A DNA stretch of 64,000 bases from Promerops cafer (taxonomy: Eukaryota > Chordata > Aves > Passeriformes > Nectariniidae), in assembly GCA_013398275.1 (NCBI GenBank), contig VZSE01006608.1:630347-694346 (forward strand), in the 5' to 3' direction. The notes below the pieces were generated by a model that saw only the letters and a program-made list of their open reading frames with translations, did not search any database and had not been told where the DNA came from. Below, piece after piece: positions 48,001-62,400 of the stretch (the stretch's first letter is position 1; each line of letters opens with the position of its first letter). The position numbers and the translations under genes were made by a program.

Positions 48001-48179
48001 CTGGAAAGCTTTTCTGCTGTTTTATGACTCAAGCAGTCAGACTCCTAAGATCACTCTGCAGGTCTTCAGTGCTTGTTCTCATGTTCACTGTTCCTCAGTT
48101 CTACCACTGTTCATCAGTACTACCACTGATAAACTCTCTCACCTCAAGAATCATCTTTTTACCATATTACCATCTTCAC

Positions 48180-48640
48180 TTATATGAATACATTGAACAG
48201 CAAAATTCCTAGCAGAAATTCAGCCAAACTGAACTGCTAACCTTGCTCTATTGAAAGAGGTATTTATTTCTACCCTCAATTTACCACCTTTTAATTAATT
48301 ATTTGTCTGGGAAATATCCTTTCTCTTATTCCATGACTGTTTTCTTTCCTTAGAAACCTATGAGCCTTGTTAAACCCTTCTGGAAAATCAAGCAGATATT
48401 ATCGATCAGATCATCTTCTCCCTGCATATTTGTTAATCTTTCTATGAAGCACAAAGGGTTTAAGGCAGGACTTCCCAGATGGAAGCAATGTTCAGGACTC
48501 CCTGCAGGTCATATTTACCTGATGCTCACGAGTTGTTCTCTTCATATCAGTTTTTTGTTAGTTTTCTCTAAAGAGTTATTGAAAGTATAGGCCTGTAAAG
48601 GTCCCTGAATTCCACTGACAACTTAATAAATATGCAGAAT
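48180..48640 (-). mobile_element. Ancient CR1-like fragment
   Basis: The + strand resembles a strongly decayed reverse complement of an old CR1-type reverse-transcriptase region (an 'acattgaacagcaaaattcc' opening, then 'aaacccttctggaaaatcaa', then 'caagcagatatt'). This is assigned from the overall pattern of such remnants. The adjoining 47.4-48.2 kb may belong to the same old insertion. Confidence 0.45.
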
Positions 48641-49689
48641 GACACATTCGCCATTTCAGTCCCCAGGCACCCATGAATATAAACAGTTACGTGAATTATT
48701 TAATCCTTAAATTTTCTTTGAACTCTGTGTTGCACATCCTCTGGTCCCAGTAACTTATGTAATTTAATCTTAAACAATACGTTACAGAGGTTTAAAAGAA
48801 CATTAATTTTAGAATTTTTCAAAGCAACTACATGTAAACATGAAGATACAAGAAACTGTCTTCTCTTATAAAGTTGTCAAAATAATAACCTAACCATAAC
48901 CATTTTTTGTTTATACTATTGCTCAGACAGGAATGCCTTTGGCATTGAAAGCATTAAAATATTAAACAATATACATAAGTAGACAACAGCTCTTGGAGAA
49001 GAGTGAGAACCTAAGAACAGAAGCACAAAGTTTTATCTGCCTCATTATCAGGTCTTCTACTACATGCAGCAGCAAAGGTTTTAGGACAGAGATTCTTTCC
49101 TTCCTCACAGCTGTCCCCAACATAGATTAGCATTTTCCTAAGCATGAAGTTGAATCCATTTTGGTTACAAAGCCAATGATGAAGCTGTCCACTCTCATCA
49201 TCCCATATTTGCTCTAAATCAACATCATAAGCTGGCTTTCTACACATTCAGTTTCTCACTTCTTACCAGACCCTGCTGACTTTTCATTTCTCCATCCCAT
49301 GTATTTCTGCTGTGCTCTACAGCTTCAGATATAATATAGGAGGGAGAAAGAAAAAAAAACACATTAAAAAATAAAACCCACCAAAAACCCCACTACCAGG
49401 AAGCCATGTGATTTCTTTACTTTCTAAACCCACAGCTGAAGAGAGTCCATAGGAAAAGATAGTACTCCTTGGAGAGATTTTTCTAGACCTTGCCTGTTTG
49501 AGAATGAGGATTTCAGAGACATTTCAATTAGTGCTGCCCTGAATAACTGTTACCTCTTGCAATTCACTGCATTATAGATCTTTTGCAGTACTGAACAGAT
49601 CCTTGCAGATTTATATGAAACTCCTCTAGTGACATTTTGCAATAACAAAAATGTAACTGTTTCCTATTCTTGACAAGCATTACTCTAAA

Positions 49690-50240
49690 GATTTTCCTTT
49701 CCATCTCAACATTACTTTGTGCCTATAAGAAGTCTTGCTGACAGAACCTGTCAAAACCTTTATAAAATCCAAGTGCATTGTAAAGCTCTAATAGTAAGGC
49801 ATAACTTTTCTTTAAATTCACACTGACTTCTTACTATTATTTTAAAATTGGCACTCCTAATAGTACCATTCATATCATAACTTCAAAAAATTACCCAGTA
49901 TGGAATTCATGCTAACCAGTCTGTACTTCCCAGAATCCTCAAGCAAGCTCAAAAATTGGTATCCTATTTCTATCTTTCATTTCAAGGCTCATTTAAGTAA
50001 TTGCTAAAGTATTAACAGCAGTATTAAATGGATTTGATATTAGAGTTATTTTCAGGTCAACGAATGGTGAAGACCATTGTTCCAAGCAATTTGTTATTTA
50101 TCATCCTCAGATGAACACTTCAATCTAAAACATTCCCTTCTCACTTGTCTTCACTACATGATGTCAAAAGTCTCTACTAAATTTCCTTATAGTAAATATG
50201 GGTGAGAAGGACTTTTGGCCCTAGCATCTTCTATAAACTG
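49690..50240 (-). mobile_element. Ancient CR1-like fragment
   Basis: The + strand again resembles a decayed reverse complement of an old CR1-type reverse-transcriptase region: 'cctttataaaatccaagtgc', later 'gctaaccagtctgtacttcc' with 'cagaatcctc', and 'aaaaattggtatcctatttc'. These blocks appear in the order expected for the family. No frame survives. Confidence 0.5.
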
Positions 50241-51779
50241 CTTTATATTTTGATCATCCAGTATTTCATAAGAATCCTTGATAGTGTTCCTTTCTCTATT
50301 TCCTGGGAAAACAAAAAGTTGTAATTTTTTGTTCTTGGGCTTACCTTATTCTGGATTTGCATAAGCCTTTCCCTTCCTGAAGCTCCTCACCACACTGACC
50401 CCCCAAAGCAGCTATCTTCACTTTTTAGTGTGAGACAAGAATAACTTAATTCCAGTAAAATGGTTATATTTGTGATTCCTCCTCTGGCTACCATATTAAT
50501 TATTCACAATTTTGACAATCTTATTTTACCTTCAAGCTATAGGTTAACCCATCCTAACTGCATGCCAACAGATGCTCTGTAAGCATTGAAACAAACAAAC
50601 AAAACCAAAAAACCAATGCCTCCATCCAAAAAACAAAACCAAAATTCAACTCTGAGAGTTTAAGCATATTACAAACCAAAACGCAAATATGTCCATAAAC
50701 ATATAATGCCTATACAACAGATCCCATACATTTTTGGGAAAACAAAACCAGTTGCCATCTATTCAGAAACAACAACTACAATATTAATTTACAAGTTCAC
50801 TTCTTACTTAACCTCAGCAGAAGCCGTAATGAATAAGATATTCTCCCACCACCACCTTCAGCAGTATTACTTGGTGCTGTCAGGGTATTCCTAGATTTGG
50901 AATAAGCCATACCTTAAGACTGAGGAATTTGTGATCAAAAAGACAGACAAAAATCAGGGGAGGAGGAGGAGAATTAAATGTAAATCAAATTAAGAACCAG
51001 CTACATGGAGCAGTAAGACATTTTTAAAATTTATGACTATATTCAGAAAGTTGCAGAGACTCGAAAAACAGTATTAATCAGTCATCTTACAGAAAAGGTG
51101 GCAAACAGAGACTTGAAAATGAACCACAAGATGTGCTGTATACTCACAAGATGAGTGCTATTATTCTACATTCATTCCACCATCTCTGCCTTTCACTCCT
51201 AGCCACTGGCCTTTCTGTGTCTTCCTCCCAGACCAAACAAACCTTTAATAACAAATATTTTCTCCCATAAAGGTCCCCCTCCAAGTATCAGTAGACACCA
51301 TTTCCAACCCTTCAGTAATGCCTAGATTTTCTTTATATGTATTTTACAGGGTTTTTTAAATGTAAATCTCTAAATGACAAAAAACCATTCAGAGTTGATC
51401 TTCCGTCCCCTTTCCTACTCATCATTTATTCCTACTTCAAGAATTCAGAGCCAAGCAGAGTTTTTAATACTGACTTTAAAAATGCTCTGGGTTTTTCATC
51501 AATAATCTGTAGAGGAAGGCACAACTAAGCCGTAATTCTTAGGTTTTGCAGAACAAGAATACCTCAAAAACAACTTTATATTACTTTAATAAAAATATTT
51601 TCTTGTCAATAGAGCTAAATGTGCTCAAAAACAATGACTTGTTAATGCCTAGTCATTGATATGAAGTAATCTGGTTAACGCTACATCACCTTGGAAAAAC
51701 AGGGGACGTAAAAGAATGAAAACACTTAGTATTTAATTGCAAAAATCTTTAGAAATATGACAGAAAAAGTGAGAATTTT

Positions 51780-52500
51780 TTATCAGCTGACTGTGGGCAG
51801 AATTTTGGTAGCCAGCACAGACTCTCTGAGAAGGTGTGGGGCTGCCCTGTGTTGGGCACTGCAGACCCACTGCAGGACACAGCCCGTGAGCCAAGCTGGT
51901 GGCACCTCTGGGAACCTCTGGTGGCACTATATTTAGGAATGGGCAAAGTGCTGCCCAGCAGAGTGAGGGGAAGTGTGAGGAACAGCCCTGCAGGCATCAA
52001 GGTCAGAGGAGAGCAGAGACTCCCTGGCAGCCTGTGGAATAGACCATGCTGGAGCAGGGACCTGTGCTGCAGCCTGTGGAGGACCCACACTGGAGCAGGA
52101 GAAAGTGTGAGAAGGAAGGAGTGGCAGTGAGGAACTGTTACAGACTGACCAAATGCTCCCTACCCCAACCCTCTGGGCCACTGGGAGCAGGGAGGAGGGA
52201 GAAGAATTGGCAAAGGAGTGAAGTTGAGCCTTCGACTTCAAGGGGAGTGGGAGAAAGGTGTTCTAGGTTTTGTCTTGATTTCTGACAATCCAACTCTATT
52301 TTACCTGGCAATAAATGAAATTTTTCCCAAGTCAAGTCTATTTTGTCTGTGCCACCAATGGATTACTTGATCTCCATACCTTTATCTCAACCCATGAGCT
52401 TTTTCATCTTATTTTCTTAGCCAGTTGTGTTGAGAATAAGGAGTGAAAGAGTGGCTGGGTAAGGACCTGGCAGCCAGCCTCAGCAGACCCACTAAAGAAT
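51780..52500 (+). mobile_element. Endogenous retrovirus LTR-like element 1
   Basis: GC-richer block with features of an avian ERV LTR of the ERVL/ERVK sort: repeated 'gacccacactggagcagg'-type phrases (near 52080), 'ggcaataaatgaaatttttc' containing an AATAAA (52311-52316), 'tttatctcaacccatgagct' and a terminal 'gagtggctgggtaagg...cagccagcc' stretch ending near 52495. No internal retroviral genes follow, so it is probably a solo LTR or fragment. The exact ends and the target-site duplication are not clear. Confidence 0.75.
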
Positions 52501-53379
52501 TATGAAGTACCAAAATAAATGGTTTGTATGTAGGAGAAGTTCTGGGGAAGAAGTTTTTGGTGATATCCCCTTAAAACTACAGGACATTACCAGCATCTAC
52601 AATTGCTGCTGTTGGTTGCAACAGCACAAATACCAGATTTTAAGTAAAAGTCTCCTAGCAATAAAAAAGTCTGCAGATCTACCTTCATAGGAAATAAATA
52701 TAAAAAATGTATTACTTACTGGTATCACCTAACAAACTGGATCAATTTCCTATACCAACTAATGATAATTTTAATAAAAAATTACTCCCTCAGTGCTTTA
52801 GGTGCTTCTGGAAAAAAACTATTCACATTTTTTTCTCTTTTTTACTACCTTATAAAAAAGGAAAATCTTCCATGGATGTCTACATCCTAAAAATGTTATT
52901 GTCACCCCTTTTAAGTGGCAGAACATACTGGTTGACTTCACTTAAATGCCGAAGCCCTTTCATGATCACAAAGGTTCAAAGAGATTACAGATAAAAATAA
53001 AAATTCTATAAAACACTGATAAAATGAGCACATATGAAAAGGACACACAACCAAAAAAGAGGTCTTTAGACCATAAATGTCCTCATTCAAAGTTAGAGAA
53101 CAGTTACTCCCTACACAGTCCTCAAATAGTATCAGAAGCCTAAATGAACTAATGAACTTTCTACCCCTGGTTTTCTTTAACTATAAGTGTTTGGAAGAAT
53201 CACTTCTATTTCAGTTTTGCTTGATCAGGAAGATACAAGACATCACTTATATCTGATGAATAAGATGTTTCTCCCAGAATACTCACTTAGCAGTCAATTA
53301 AAACTGACATCACCCTGGAACTGTTTGAGACTACGATAAAAGTCCATGAGTAAATACACACCACTTAATACAGTACAGA

Positions 53380-53655
53380 ACTGCAGAGCAGCTAAGGTTG
53401 GAAGGCACCTATGGAGGTCATCTGGTCCAACACTTGGCTCAAACAGGTCCACTAGAGCCAGCTGCAATGGATCATGACCAGACAGTTTTTGAGTATGAGT
53501 CTCCAAGGAGGGAGGCTCCACAACCTCTCTTGGCTACCTGTGCCAGTGATCTGCCACTCTCACAATAAGAGAGCGTTCCTGACGTTCAGAAAGACACATC
53601 TGCAACCACTCTTGTATCCTGAGCCACAAAGCTCTGTTAGAACCGTTGCATTTGG
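53380..53655 (-). mobile_element. CR1 LINE 3' end
   Basis: The + strand is the reverse complement of the avian CR1 terminus: aaggttggaaggcacctatg, gaggtcatctggtccaacac, ctccaaggagggaggctcca, caacctctcttggctacctg and ctgacgttcagaaagac. It is truncated within the 3' region. Confidence 0.92.
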
Positions 53656-53847
53656 GTGAAGGTGCAAGTTATTTATCAACTAGGAAATTGTTAAGAAAAA
53701 TAAAATGTTTTTAGAAGTTACACTTCTTAAAATTCTACACAGTTTTGTTACATTGTACTCTTTCTCCTTTCTTAAGCAGATCCACCAGTCATGCTGGCAC
53801 TGCTGTTTGAAGACACTAAGTTATGAAGTTGGGACTGGAACTGAAAG

Positions 53848-54250
53848 ACTGTTCTGGTTCTGGCCAGAACAGGGTTAATTTTTGCAGTAGCCAGAAGGAA
53901 GCACAATTAGGACCCAGAGGTTATTCTATACCACCTCACGTCATCTTCTGGGGACTGGGGAAGGGCTCCCTTATGGGTGGCAGGGGCAGAGGTCAGGTAT
54001 TGTCAGGGGGTTTCTGTGGGAGTTGGGCAATGAGGCGAATCGTTCACCTTCCCCTGTAAACTCTGTCATGACTATTGTTGCTGTTGGCCTTCTTATCTCA
54101 TTGCTGTTTGCAGTAAATTGTTCCTATCTCAACCCATGATCTTTATCTTCTGTGTCTCCAATTCTCCTCTGCAGCCCATCACAGGGAGAGGGGGAGTGAT
54201 CAAGCAGCATCGAATGGTTTGGAGTGTTTCATTGAGAACCCTACATTGGG
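53848..54250 (+). mobile_element. Endogenous retrovirus LTR-like element 2
   Basis: A second, distinct LTR-like block: it opens 'tgttctggttctggccagaa' followed by 'cagggttaatttt', continues with 'acccagaggttattctatac', and ends with 'tatctcaacccatgatcttt', 'tctccaattctcc' and a 'gagggggagtgat' stretch. These phrases are typical of avian ERVL-type LTRs. It is shortened in the middle compared with what I remember of the family, and no retroviral coding region adjoins it. Probably a solo LTR. Confidence 0.75.
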
Positions 54251-57200
54251 AAATAGCATTACAAACCCACAACACTGTTCTGTGATATCGTCTCCACCGA
54301 GAGTCTCTTTAAATGATACTAAGAGCCCTTCCTGGTAGTGAAGCTGCTGTGTCCTCACCACAGCATCTAACTGAAGCACAGTTCATGGCAATACCTGAAC
54401 TTGTGTAACAGAAGGAAATACAATTAGATGTCTTAAGGTTCATTTCAGCCCTAAGATACAATTTTTCATGAAACAGGATTGAACACCAGAAAAAAAGATA
54501 CTCTAAAATTGTAGTTCTTTGCAAAGACCAGCATACGTTAAGAACTTTATTGATCTGGTAATATAACTGGGATGGCATTAAATAAAGTGCATGATACTTT
54601 CAATTTATACATAAACTGGAAACTCATCAACTGCAAGTGATAGAGAACCAGGTTTACCGGCAGAAGGGTCACTATGAACTTCCACTGTTATTCAGAGATG
54701 AAAACCATAAAAGATACTACCAAATGGGTGAAATAAGGTCCTTCCAGAGACACAGAATCTCACTTGAGAAAATAAAACATCTTTTTAGGCCAGGTTTTGT
54801 TTTGCTTATTCACAGTTTTCTGATCATGTTCACACCCCTACAGCCAGTAACCTGAACAGAACAGAGTAACACACCACAGAAGAGGGACATGAGCACTTGG
54901 CTTATTACTATTTACCAGAAGTTTCTTCTCGACATTAGAAAATGCTCCAGTGTGATTTTCAGCATGCTAAAAGGACCTGGAGGGTTCAGAGGGGAAAAGA
55001 AAATCTTAATCCATTCTGATACGGACCTTGTTCCATAGCATTGACATAAAAATGTGTTAACTAGCTGTTTGCAATGCACCAATTCATGAAGTTTTCTTTT
55101 TAAAAGAAGGAGCTAAAGCCAAAGTAGTAAAGCACCTGTCTCTAGCAATATACACCTGAAAAAGGCCACTGCTCTACAATGTAATTTTTCACATTTCAGG
55201 TTCTACCAGGCTTTGGCTTTAGACTTAAACACAAAGCTTTCTTCAACCTACAGCTGTTAACATGACCAAGTACATGCACAGATGTTTCAAATACTCAACT
55301 ATATTACCATAAAGCAATCTGAGTATTTCTTCTATGAGATAGTTTTTTAAAACATGAAAAATAATTTGAATTCCAACATATTTTTATGGCTTTGGAAATT
55401 AAATTGTTCCATCATATTTACACAATGCCCAGGTAATTCTGTCTCTTTTTTTTGTCATTACAGCAGACCACGAGGGGGGAAAAGGTTACTTCTTGCCACA
55501 TTCTCAAAATCAAATCTACTTTTGCATCATGCATGCCAGAGGAAAAATGTCACAATTAAATGGTTCATAAGTATAACACTAAAATTACTATTTAAGTCAA
55601 TGTAATTGAACAGAAATTAAAATGTAGTTTTTAATTGCATATTACAACTTAAATGGTAGCACTTAGCAGAAAGTGTTAACTCATTTATTTTTTAATTGTT
55701 AGCTGCTTCAAGGCAATTGTTTTAATGCAGAAAAAAGTGAGAAGCTCTTCAGTAAATTTGATTGTAGGACACTCAGGCATGTAGATCAAATAAAATATAG
55801 GTTGAATAGGTAATTAGGTTTGGCCTCTGATACATTAATGTGGAGACAAATTCCAAAAGAAAGGGAAAGAATATTTTTCATTTCATTCTCTCTCAAACAC
55901 CACTCCATTTGGATTCTTAAATGCAGTTTGGAAAGTATTTCCATTTAATAGAAAACATGAAATTGAAAATCTTCTATAGTACATAGGTCAATGAATTCTT
56001 CAGGAGAATTCTGTAAATTTCATAAACTTCAATAAGTGCATAGGGTAGTAAGTCTCCACAGATTGCATGTGGCAGCTTATTTTGTAATTACTTGACACAT
56101 TAAAAATCTTTAGCCATGCTAAATTCACTGGAGAAGACAAGCCCAAGGGCATGCAGATACATTAAAGCATATGATTAGTCCTTACTAATAAGGAGTGGTT
56201 TTCCTTGCAAGATTATTATTTGACTCATGAAAGTGTCAAATATTTTACAGCAGCAGGCTGTATACTCTTCTTTTATTGACTTCAGTACAACATAGCATAT
56301 TATGGCTATTCTGAAAACATTAACATATGGTATTTAAATACCATTCCATATACTAAACCATCCTGGGATGGTGTCATAATGAACAAGATACTATTACACA
56401 GCTAATCCTGCTGACTGCTCTGCAGTGCTGTCCGCTTCTCCCTCTTCTATCCTTTGTCCAGCTTTTCTGTCAGGCTTCTTGGCACAATTTATCATAAGAT
56501 AAAGATCTTGCTTCAATAATATTTGGATTTGTTTGGTTTTCTGGTTTTTTTACATTAGTCTGTTGCTGGCAACATATTTCTCCTACCTTCATTCATCTTA
56601 AATAGCTTATCCAAAATCAGGGGGCTTTTTGTGTCCCTTGACTTCCATCAAATATAGTTTTAACTGTCTCTCTCTGAAGTATTTTACCACCACAGATAAT
56701 GTCTAAATAATGTTCTTCCTTTCACATCAAATGCAACTAAATTTTTTTACTAGCAGCGCTATCTTGCTCTAATGCCCTAAACCAGCCTGAATATTCTGAT
56801 CCCTAAATTTTTAACTCAAATGCAGGAGGTACTTTGCATCCCCGAAGTGTATAAACATACTGTGGAATCCAATAATAATGACTCAGGTCTATCAGTATGC
56901 TAAAATCCAAAGGAAAAATTCAGCACCCTTCTACAAAGGGACAAGATGTCCAAAGATCTGTGATGACAACCTGAAGCAGAGCACTGCCATAAACCTCTCA
57001 AAATTCAAAATTGTTAATTGTTATGAAATAGTATACATGTAATTGAAAATAAGGGAAACACCAGTAAAACTAGTTAAAACACAAACAGTGAAGCTGCCTG
57101 TTAAATTCCCAAATACAACCACAAAGCTTGGGCTAATTAAAAATCAAAGGTAGCCTTTTCTTCATATGCACAGATCTTCTTTCCCATAATTTGTGGTCAT

Positions 57201-60200
57201 TTGAAAATGTACCATTAACTCAGTCTTATTCTGACTCACTTTCTCATTACCAGGCAAGTTTTCCAACCGAGGACAATTAAAAAAACCATCCAAGGCAGTG
57301 ATATATTGCAGTTACTGGTATATATCCAGTCACTGAGATCAGTATAATTAAAAAAACCCGAAACACACTCACACACTACAAGTTACAAACCTAGATCCTC
57401 TATTGATATATTTTCTTTCTAGACCTATTCCAACACAGATTTCCAATATGAATTACAAATATCACTGAGTAAATAGCAAAAATTGAAGTATTATGTTTCC
57501 ATGTTCATATTTGTATGTTTCTTTAAAAAAAAACAAACCCAGGTACACAGTTTACTTTATGATTAAAAAGAACACTACAAGGAGAATTTTGGATGGTCAG
57601 AATGCTGATGTTCCCTGAAAAGGTTTGCGTAAAAAAATCTGATGCTATACAACACATCAGGTAAATGCACACTGTAAATGCATGCTTGCTTTGTGAAAGT
57701 TTGGGGGCTGCAAAAACCCACAAGCTTTCCATAGTACTCAATTGCAAATGATGCAAGAACATCTACTCCTTCACAATTTGCATCTCAAGTCACTGTATTA
57801 AAAAAATCTGCGTTTTGGAAATTATAGAAAGTGCCATCACTAATATAATAAACTAACCTCACTACAATGTACCATTTCTCATATGGTGCCAACTTTAAGA
57901 GTGCTCTCCTCTCTTGCAGATTTGGCTAAGTAATATATTATCCAGTAGCATTTTATAAGAATGGTTATGGACACAACTCCTGTTCCTTTAAATGGAATGC
58001 AACTGCATGCTCAAGTGTGCTGAACTGAGAGTTTGAAGACTAAAGGTGATCTTTTCAAGACTGCATCCTGCCTGACAAAACCCATACAGAAAATGGCTAA
58101 TTAACTGGATTGAGATTCTCTGAAAATTCTTCTTATGTCAGAAGTATTAAATTGCTCCTTAGCAAGGCAGGATTACATATTTATCTTTACTACGACAACA
58201 AAAGCCAAATATCTCTCACACTGTTTAGTTTATTTTTAGCAATTGGAGGTTACCATAGATTATAGTTTCTGGATAATTTCTATAAATAAATTTGACCAAA
58301 CCTCACTATAGTCATGGCCCCAGGAAGTAAAGGAAAGGAAAGCAGCAGCACTATGCACTGTGAAAGAAGGTAAGATGCTGAATCTAACCAGATTTTAATT
58401 GGTTTGTCTGGAAAATATGATATAGAAACATCACTATGGATTTACACTTATAAATTAAAACTGGATTTGAAGCTAACTTTCTTCTCCAACTTAAAGATAG
58501 CTAAAATCATATGAAGAAAAGTAACTGTTTTGCAACAGTTTGCACTTTTCAAATTCATGTTAAAAAGCCAGAAAGAGTAGTAGTGGATTGAACTACACAA
58601 GTCAGTGCTATAAACTGCAAATTCTTTCTGATCCCTAAGTTGTGGATCCTGTGAAAATCCCATTTCAGGGATATTTAACATCCTTGCCTCTCATTTGTTG
58701 CCAAAATTGTGAGGATACAGGGATTGCTGAATTGCTCTCTCCCTTCACTTGGATGGGCAGGCAAGTGGGGCAAGGTCACAGTGATTAACCAGCTTTCACA
58801 TCTTCTTCCAGCTCCTGCCCGATGTGTGCAACTACTCCCTTCTGCTTCTTTGCTCTTCCTTTTGTAGTTGAGATAGGAGTGACTTTGTTTCGGGAAGTGA
58901 GTAAGGGAACTCTGGCTAGGAAAACTAGAATTTCTACCACCCCCTGACTCCAACTGGGCTAAATCAGTGCAATCCCATCAGATGTTTTTCTACATCTCTC
59001 CCAGGCTGAGAGGAAAACAAAACCGGTGCAACAAAAACTATTAATTACAAAACCACTGCACAATTTCTTGCAAATTTATGTAAAATGGATAAATCCTTCA
59101 GGACAGAAGAAACATGGACAATGACAAAAGTCATATCTTCAAGGATTGACTGGGAAAGATCAATTTCCAGTTTCTCCTCACAGGAATGAGGTTTCTCTTC
59201 TGTCAACTACCATGTTTTTCTGTGATAGACAACTACCGTGTCAACCTCAGAAACGCAACAGGAGTCGAGAGCTGAGGAAGATTAACAAGTCCAACCAGAG
59301 CTAAAAAAGTTAATGTAAAAATCTATACAATCCTAACCTGGACCCAGGCAGTGCCTGAACTGAGATTATAGTACTGTCCAGTGCAGAAACAGAGTTGCAT
59401 TTAAAAAACACTATGGATTTTTCCCAGGTTAATACTTTGCACAATTAATGGGAGCTGCTTGGTAGTTTCAACTGCCAGAATCAAAAGACTGAGAACTACA
59501 TACTGAAAGTACATGTGTGAAACTAGTCAGATTGAATTATGGCAGCAAGTCACATCAATCACTTCTTCTGGAACACAGATTCAGCTGGAAAACTACTGAA
59601 AGCTAAAATTAGACACCACAACATCTATAGCATGGTGTTGAAATCAGTGTATTACTCTTCTTGTCTGTACAAGACAAGAACCCATGCTACTATATTTAAT
59701 TAGAAGGAAAGTTTAAAAACTCAATCAAAATCAGGAAGTATCAGGCAAATGTCAACTGTATTGCCTTAATTCAACACATATGCATGGCTGATTTATGTTT
59801 TTAACCAGTGCATAAGTGTTTATATAACATATTGTTACTATCTTTAGGAAAAGTCCTTAGGGAAATATATATTTTGGCTCTTTGTTTCCTTTACAATCTA
59901 GATTGAATTTTGGTTGTGCTGTGAAGCATACCATTTCCAAATCCCCTTCTTTTTCTGGCTGTCATATAAAATAATTTCTCTATACCATTTAGATAAAATT
60001 TAATATTATCTTTAAATGCTCATAGCATGACTTTCTTGCTTGCAGTTCTAGCAGGCCTGAGCATGGTATATTTGAAAGCAGGATATTATTGAATTATCTA
60101 TATTCTAAAAACACACCATTATTTTCTATAAATACAAGAACAAATAAAGAAATGAAGTTTGCTATGCTTTGTTAACTTAACCGAACTAAAGGTCAAAGAG

Positions 60201-61182
60201 GAAAAGGCAAAAAAGAAAATACATAAATAACACATACTTACATAGCAGGTATTCAGTTTGTGTTTATTCACAGTCTTTACATATTCATGACCTATTTCAG
60301 GCAAAACTCTGTAACTCTTGGTTTAATGCTTTACTACTGGTGGCATTTGTCTCAGACATAACAACTATTTTCTCTGAATCCAATGCCAGGAGAAATTAAT
60401 TACTTCATTACGTGTTTACAAATACAATTTGCTCTTTGATGTATGGTTGCCGTAACATTGAAATCACCAACTTGAGATGCTAGTTAAAGAACATACCATC
60501 ATCCTATCATTTTATTCTTAAGAAAACACAAGGACTAAAAAGCCTTGCATGTTTAATACTGCAGATTAAATTAGATTCCTGACCCTAATGATTTGATATT
60601 CACAGCTCAAAAGCAGACAAGCCTTATGCTAGATTTAAATATGTGGGTCATCCTCTCCAAGGAAAACTCAATAATTAAAAATAATATTTTTTTTAGAATC
60701 ACATTTATTCTCTCCTTAAAGCTATTCAAGTCCAAAGTAAAGTACTTAGAGGCTTAAATGCTCAAGATAGAAGCCTAAAAAGAAGGTTATTGTCTGCATT
60801 TAAGGAAAGATAACTCCAAGAATACATAAAAGTAAATAAATTTATTGTTTCTAAACAAAATAAAAACTACACCAACTGGATAGAAATACGTTAAACACAC
60901 TAATTTCCTTGACATAGACTGCTCTGGTTCAACAGTCACCTAAAGAAACAAAGTTATAATGCTTGAAAAATTGAAAAAATCTTTCTGGTTTTCTTCTGTC
61001 CATTAGTCTGACTGAGCTGGTGGCTAGCAAAGAGGAAAAGAAAGAGGATACAATCACTAATATGTAATTACATAAACATTTTAGAATAACCAAGGTTTCA
61101 AGCTATTTTATTGGTATATCCTGTTCTCTACATCAACAACATATCATGTAGCAAAAGGACGACTTCTCCACACTCTCCCTGG

Positions 61183-62400
61183 GTGCCAGGGAAGGTCATG
61201 GAGCAGATCCTCTTGAAAGCCATCACATGTACAGGACAACCAGGGGATCAGGCCCAGCCAGCACAGGTTTGTGAAAGGCAGTCCTGCCTGAATGACCTGA
61301 TCTCCTTTTCTGTGAGAAGATGACCCACTTACTGGATGAGTGAAAGGCTCTGGATGTGTCTACCTGGACTTCAGGAAAGCCTTTGACACCATTTCCCACG
61401 GCATCCCCTGCAGGAACTGGCTGCTCATGGCTTGGCCGGGTGCTCTGCTGGATGGGTAGGAAATTGTTGGGATGGCTGGGCCCAGAGGGTGCTGGTGAAT
61501 GGAATTACATCCAGCAGTGTTCCCCAGGGCTCAGTGCTGGGACCAGTTCTGTTTAATATCTTCAGCAAGGATCCACATGAGGGGATCCAGGGCCCCCTCA
61601 GTGACTCTGCAGACACACTGAGCTGGGGGGGAGTGTTGATCTGCTGGAGGGCAGGAAGGCTCTGCAGGGGGATCTGGACAGGCTGCATTGATGGGGAAAG
61701 GCCAGAGCTCTGAGGTTCACCAAGGCCAAGTGCTTGTGCCTGGTCCTGCCCTTGGGTCACAACAACCCCTGCAGCTACAGGCTGGGGCAGAGGGGCTGGA
61801 AAGATGCAAGCTGGAAAAGGTCCTGGGGCTGCTGGCCAACAGCACCTGAACATGAGCCAGAGAGGGCCCAGGTGGCCAAGAGGCCAAAGGCATCCTGGCC
61901 TGGATCAGCAACAGAGAGGCCAGCAGGACCAGGGCAGTGATCATCCCCCTGTACTTGGCACTGGTGAGGCCTCACCTCAAATGCTGGGTTCAGTTCCAAA
62001 AGGACATTGAGGTGCTGGAGAGAGTCCAGAGAAAGGCAATGGAGCTGGTGAAGGGTCTGGAGCACAGGTCTGATGAGGAGCAGCTGAGGAAGCTGAGGTT
62101 GTTTAGGCTGGAGAAAAGGAGGCTCAGGGTAGATCAGGTAACAAGCACTAGGATGAGAAAATGGCCTCAAATTGCACCAGAGGAGTTTTAGATTGCATAC
62201 TAGGAAAAATTTCTTCACTAAAAGTATGGTCAAGTATTGGAACAGGCTACCAAGGGAAGCAGTAAATTCATTGTTCTTGAAAGTTTTCAAAACACTCACA
62301 AATGTGGCACTTAGACATGGCTTAGTGGTGAACATGGTGGTGCTGAGATGGACTTGATGATCTTGAGAGGTTTCTTCAAACCTAAATGATTCTATCATTC
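61183..62400 (+). mobile_element. CR1 LINE, long copy 2
   Basis: A 1.2-kb CR1 in the same orientation as copy 1, beginning at the GKVMEQILL block and running to the CR1 3' terminus (cctaaatgattctatcattc). From 61293 to about 61908 it matches 42285-42900 base for base except at 61563. The last 270 bases are far more diverged from copy 1. It shares copy 1's frame breaks in the core and is non-functional. Confidence 0.93.

Noticed and set aside
49011..49247. 78-codon Cys-containing open frame on the - strand
   Set aside because: I could not match it to DNAJC1 or any family and it has no convincing splice borders; left as chance, though a retrocopy cannot be excluded.
58675..58953. Possible DNAJC1 upstream exon (NYKRKSKEAE) on the - strand
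   Set aside because: No donor at the right place and no match to the acidic linker that should precede SANT1.
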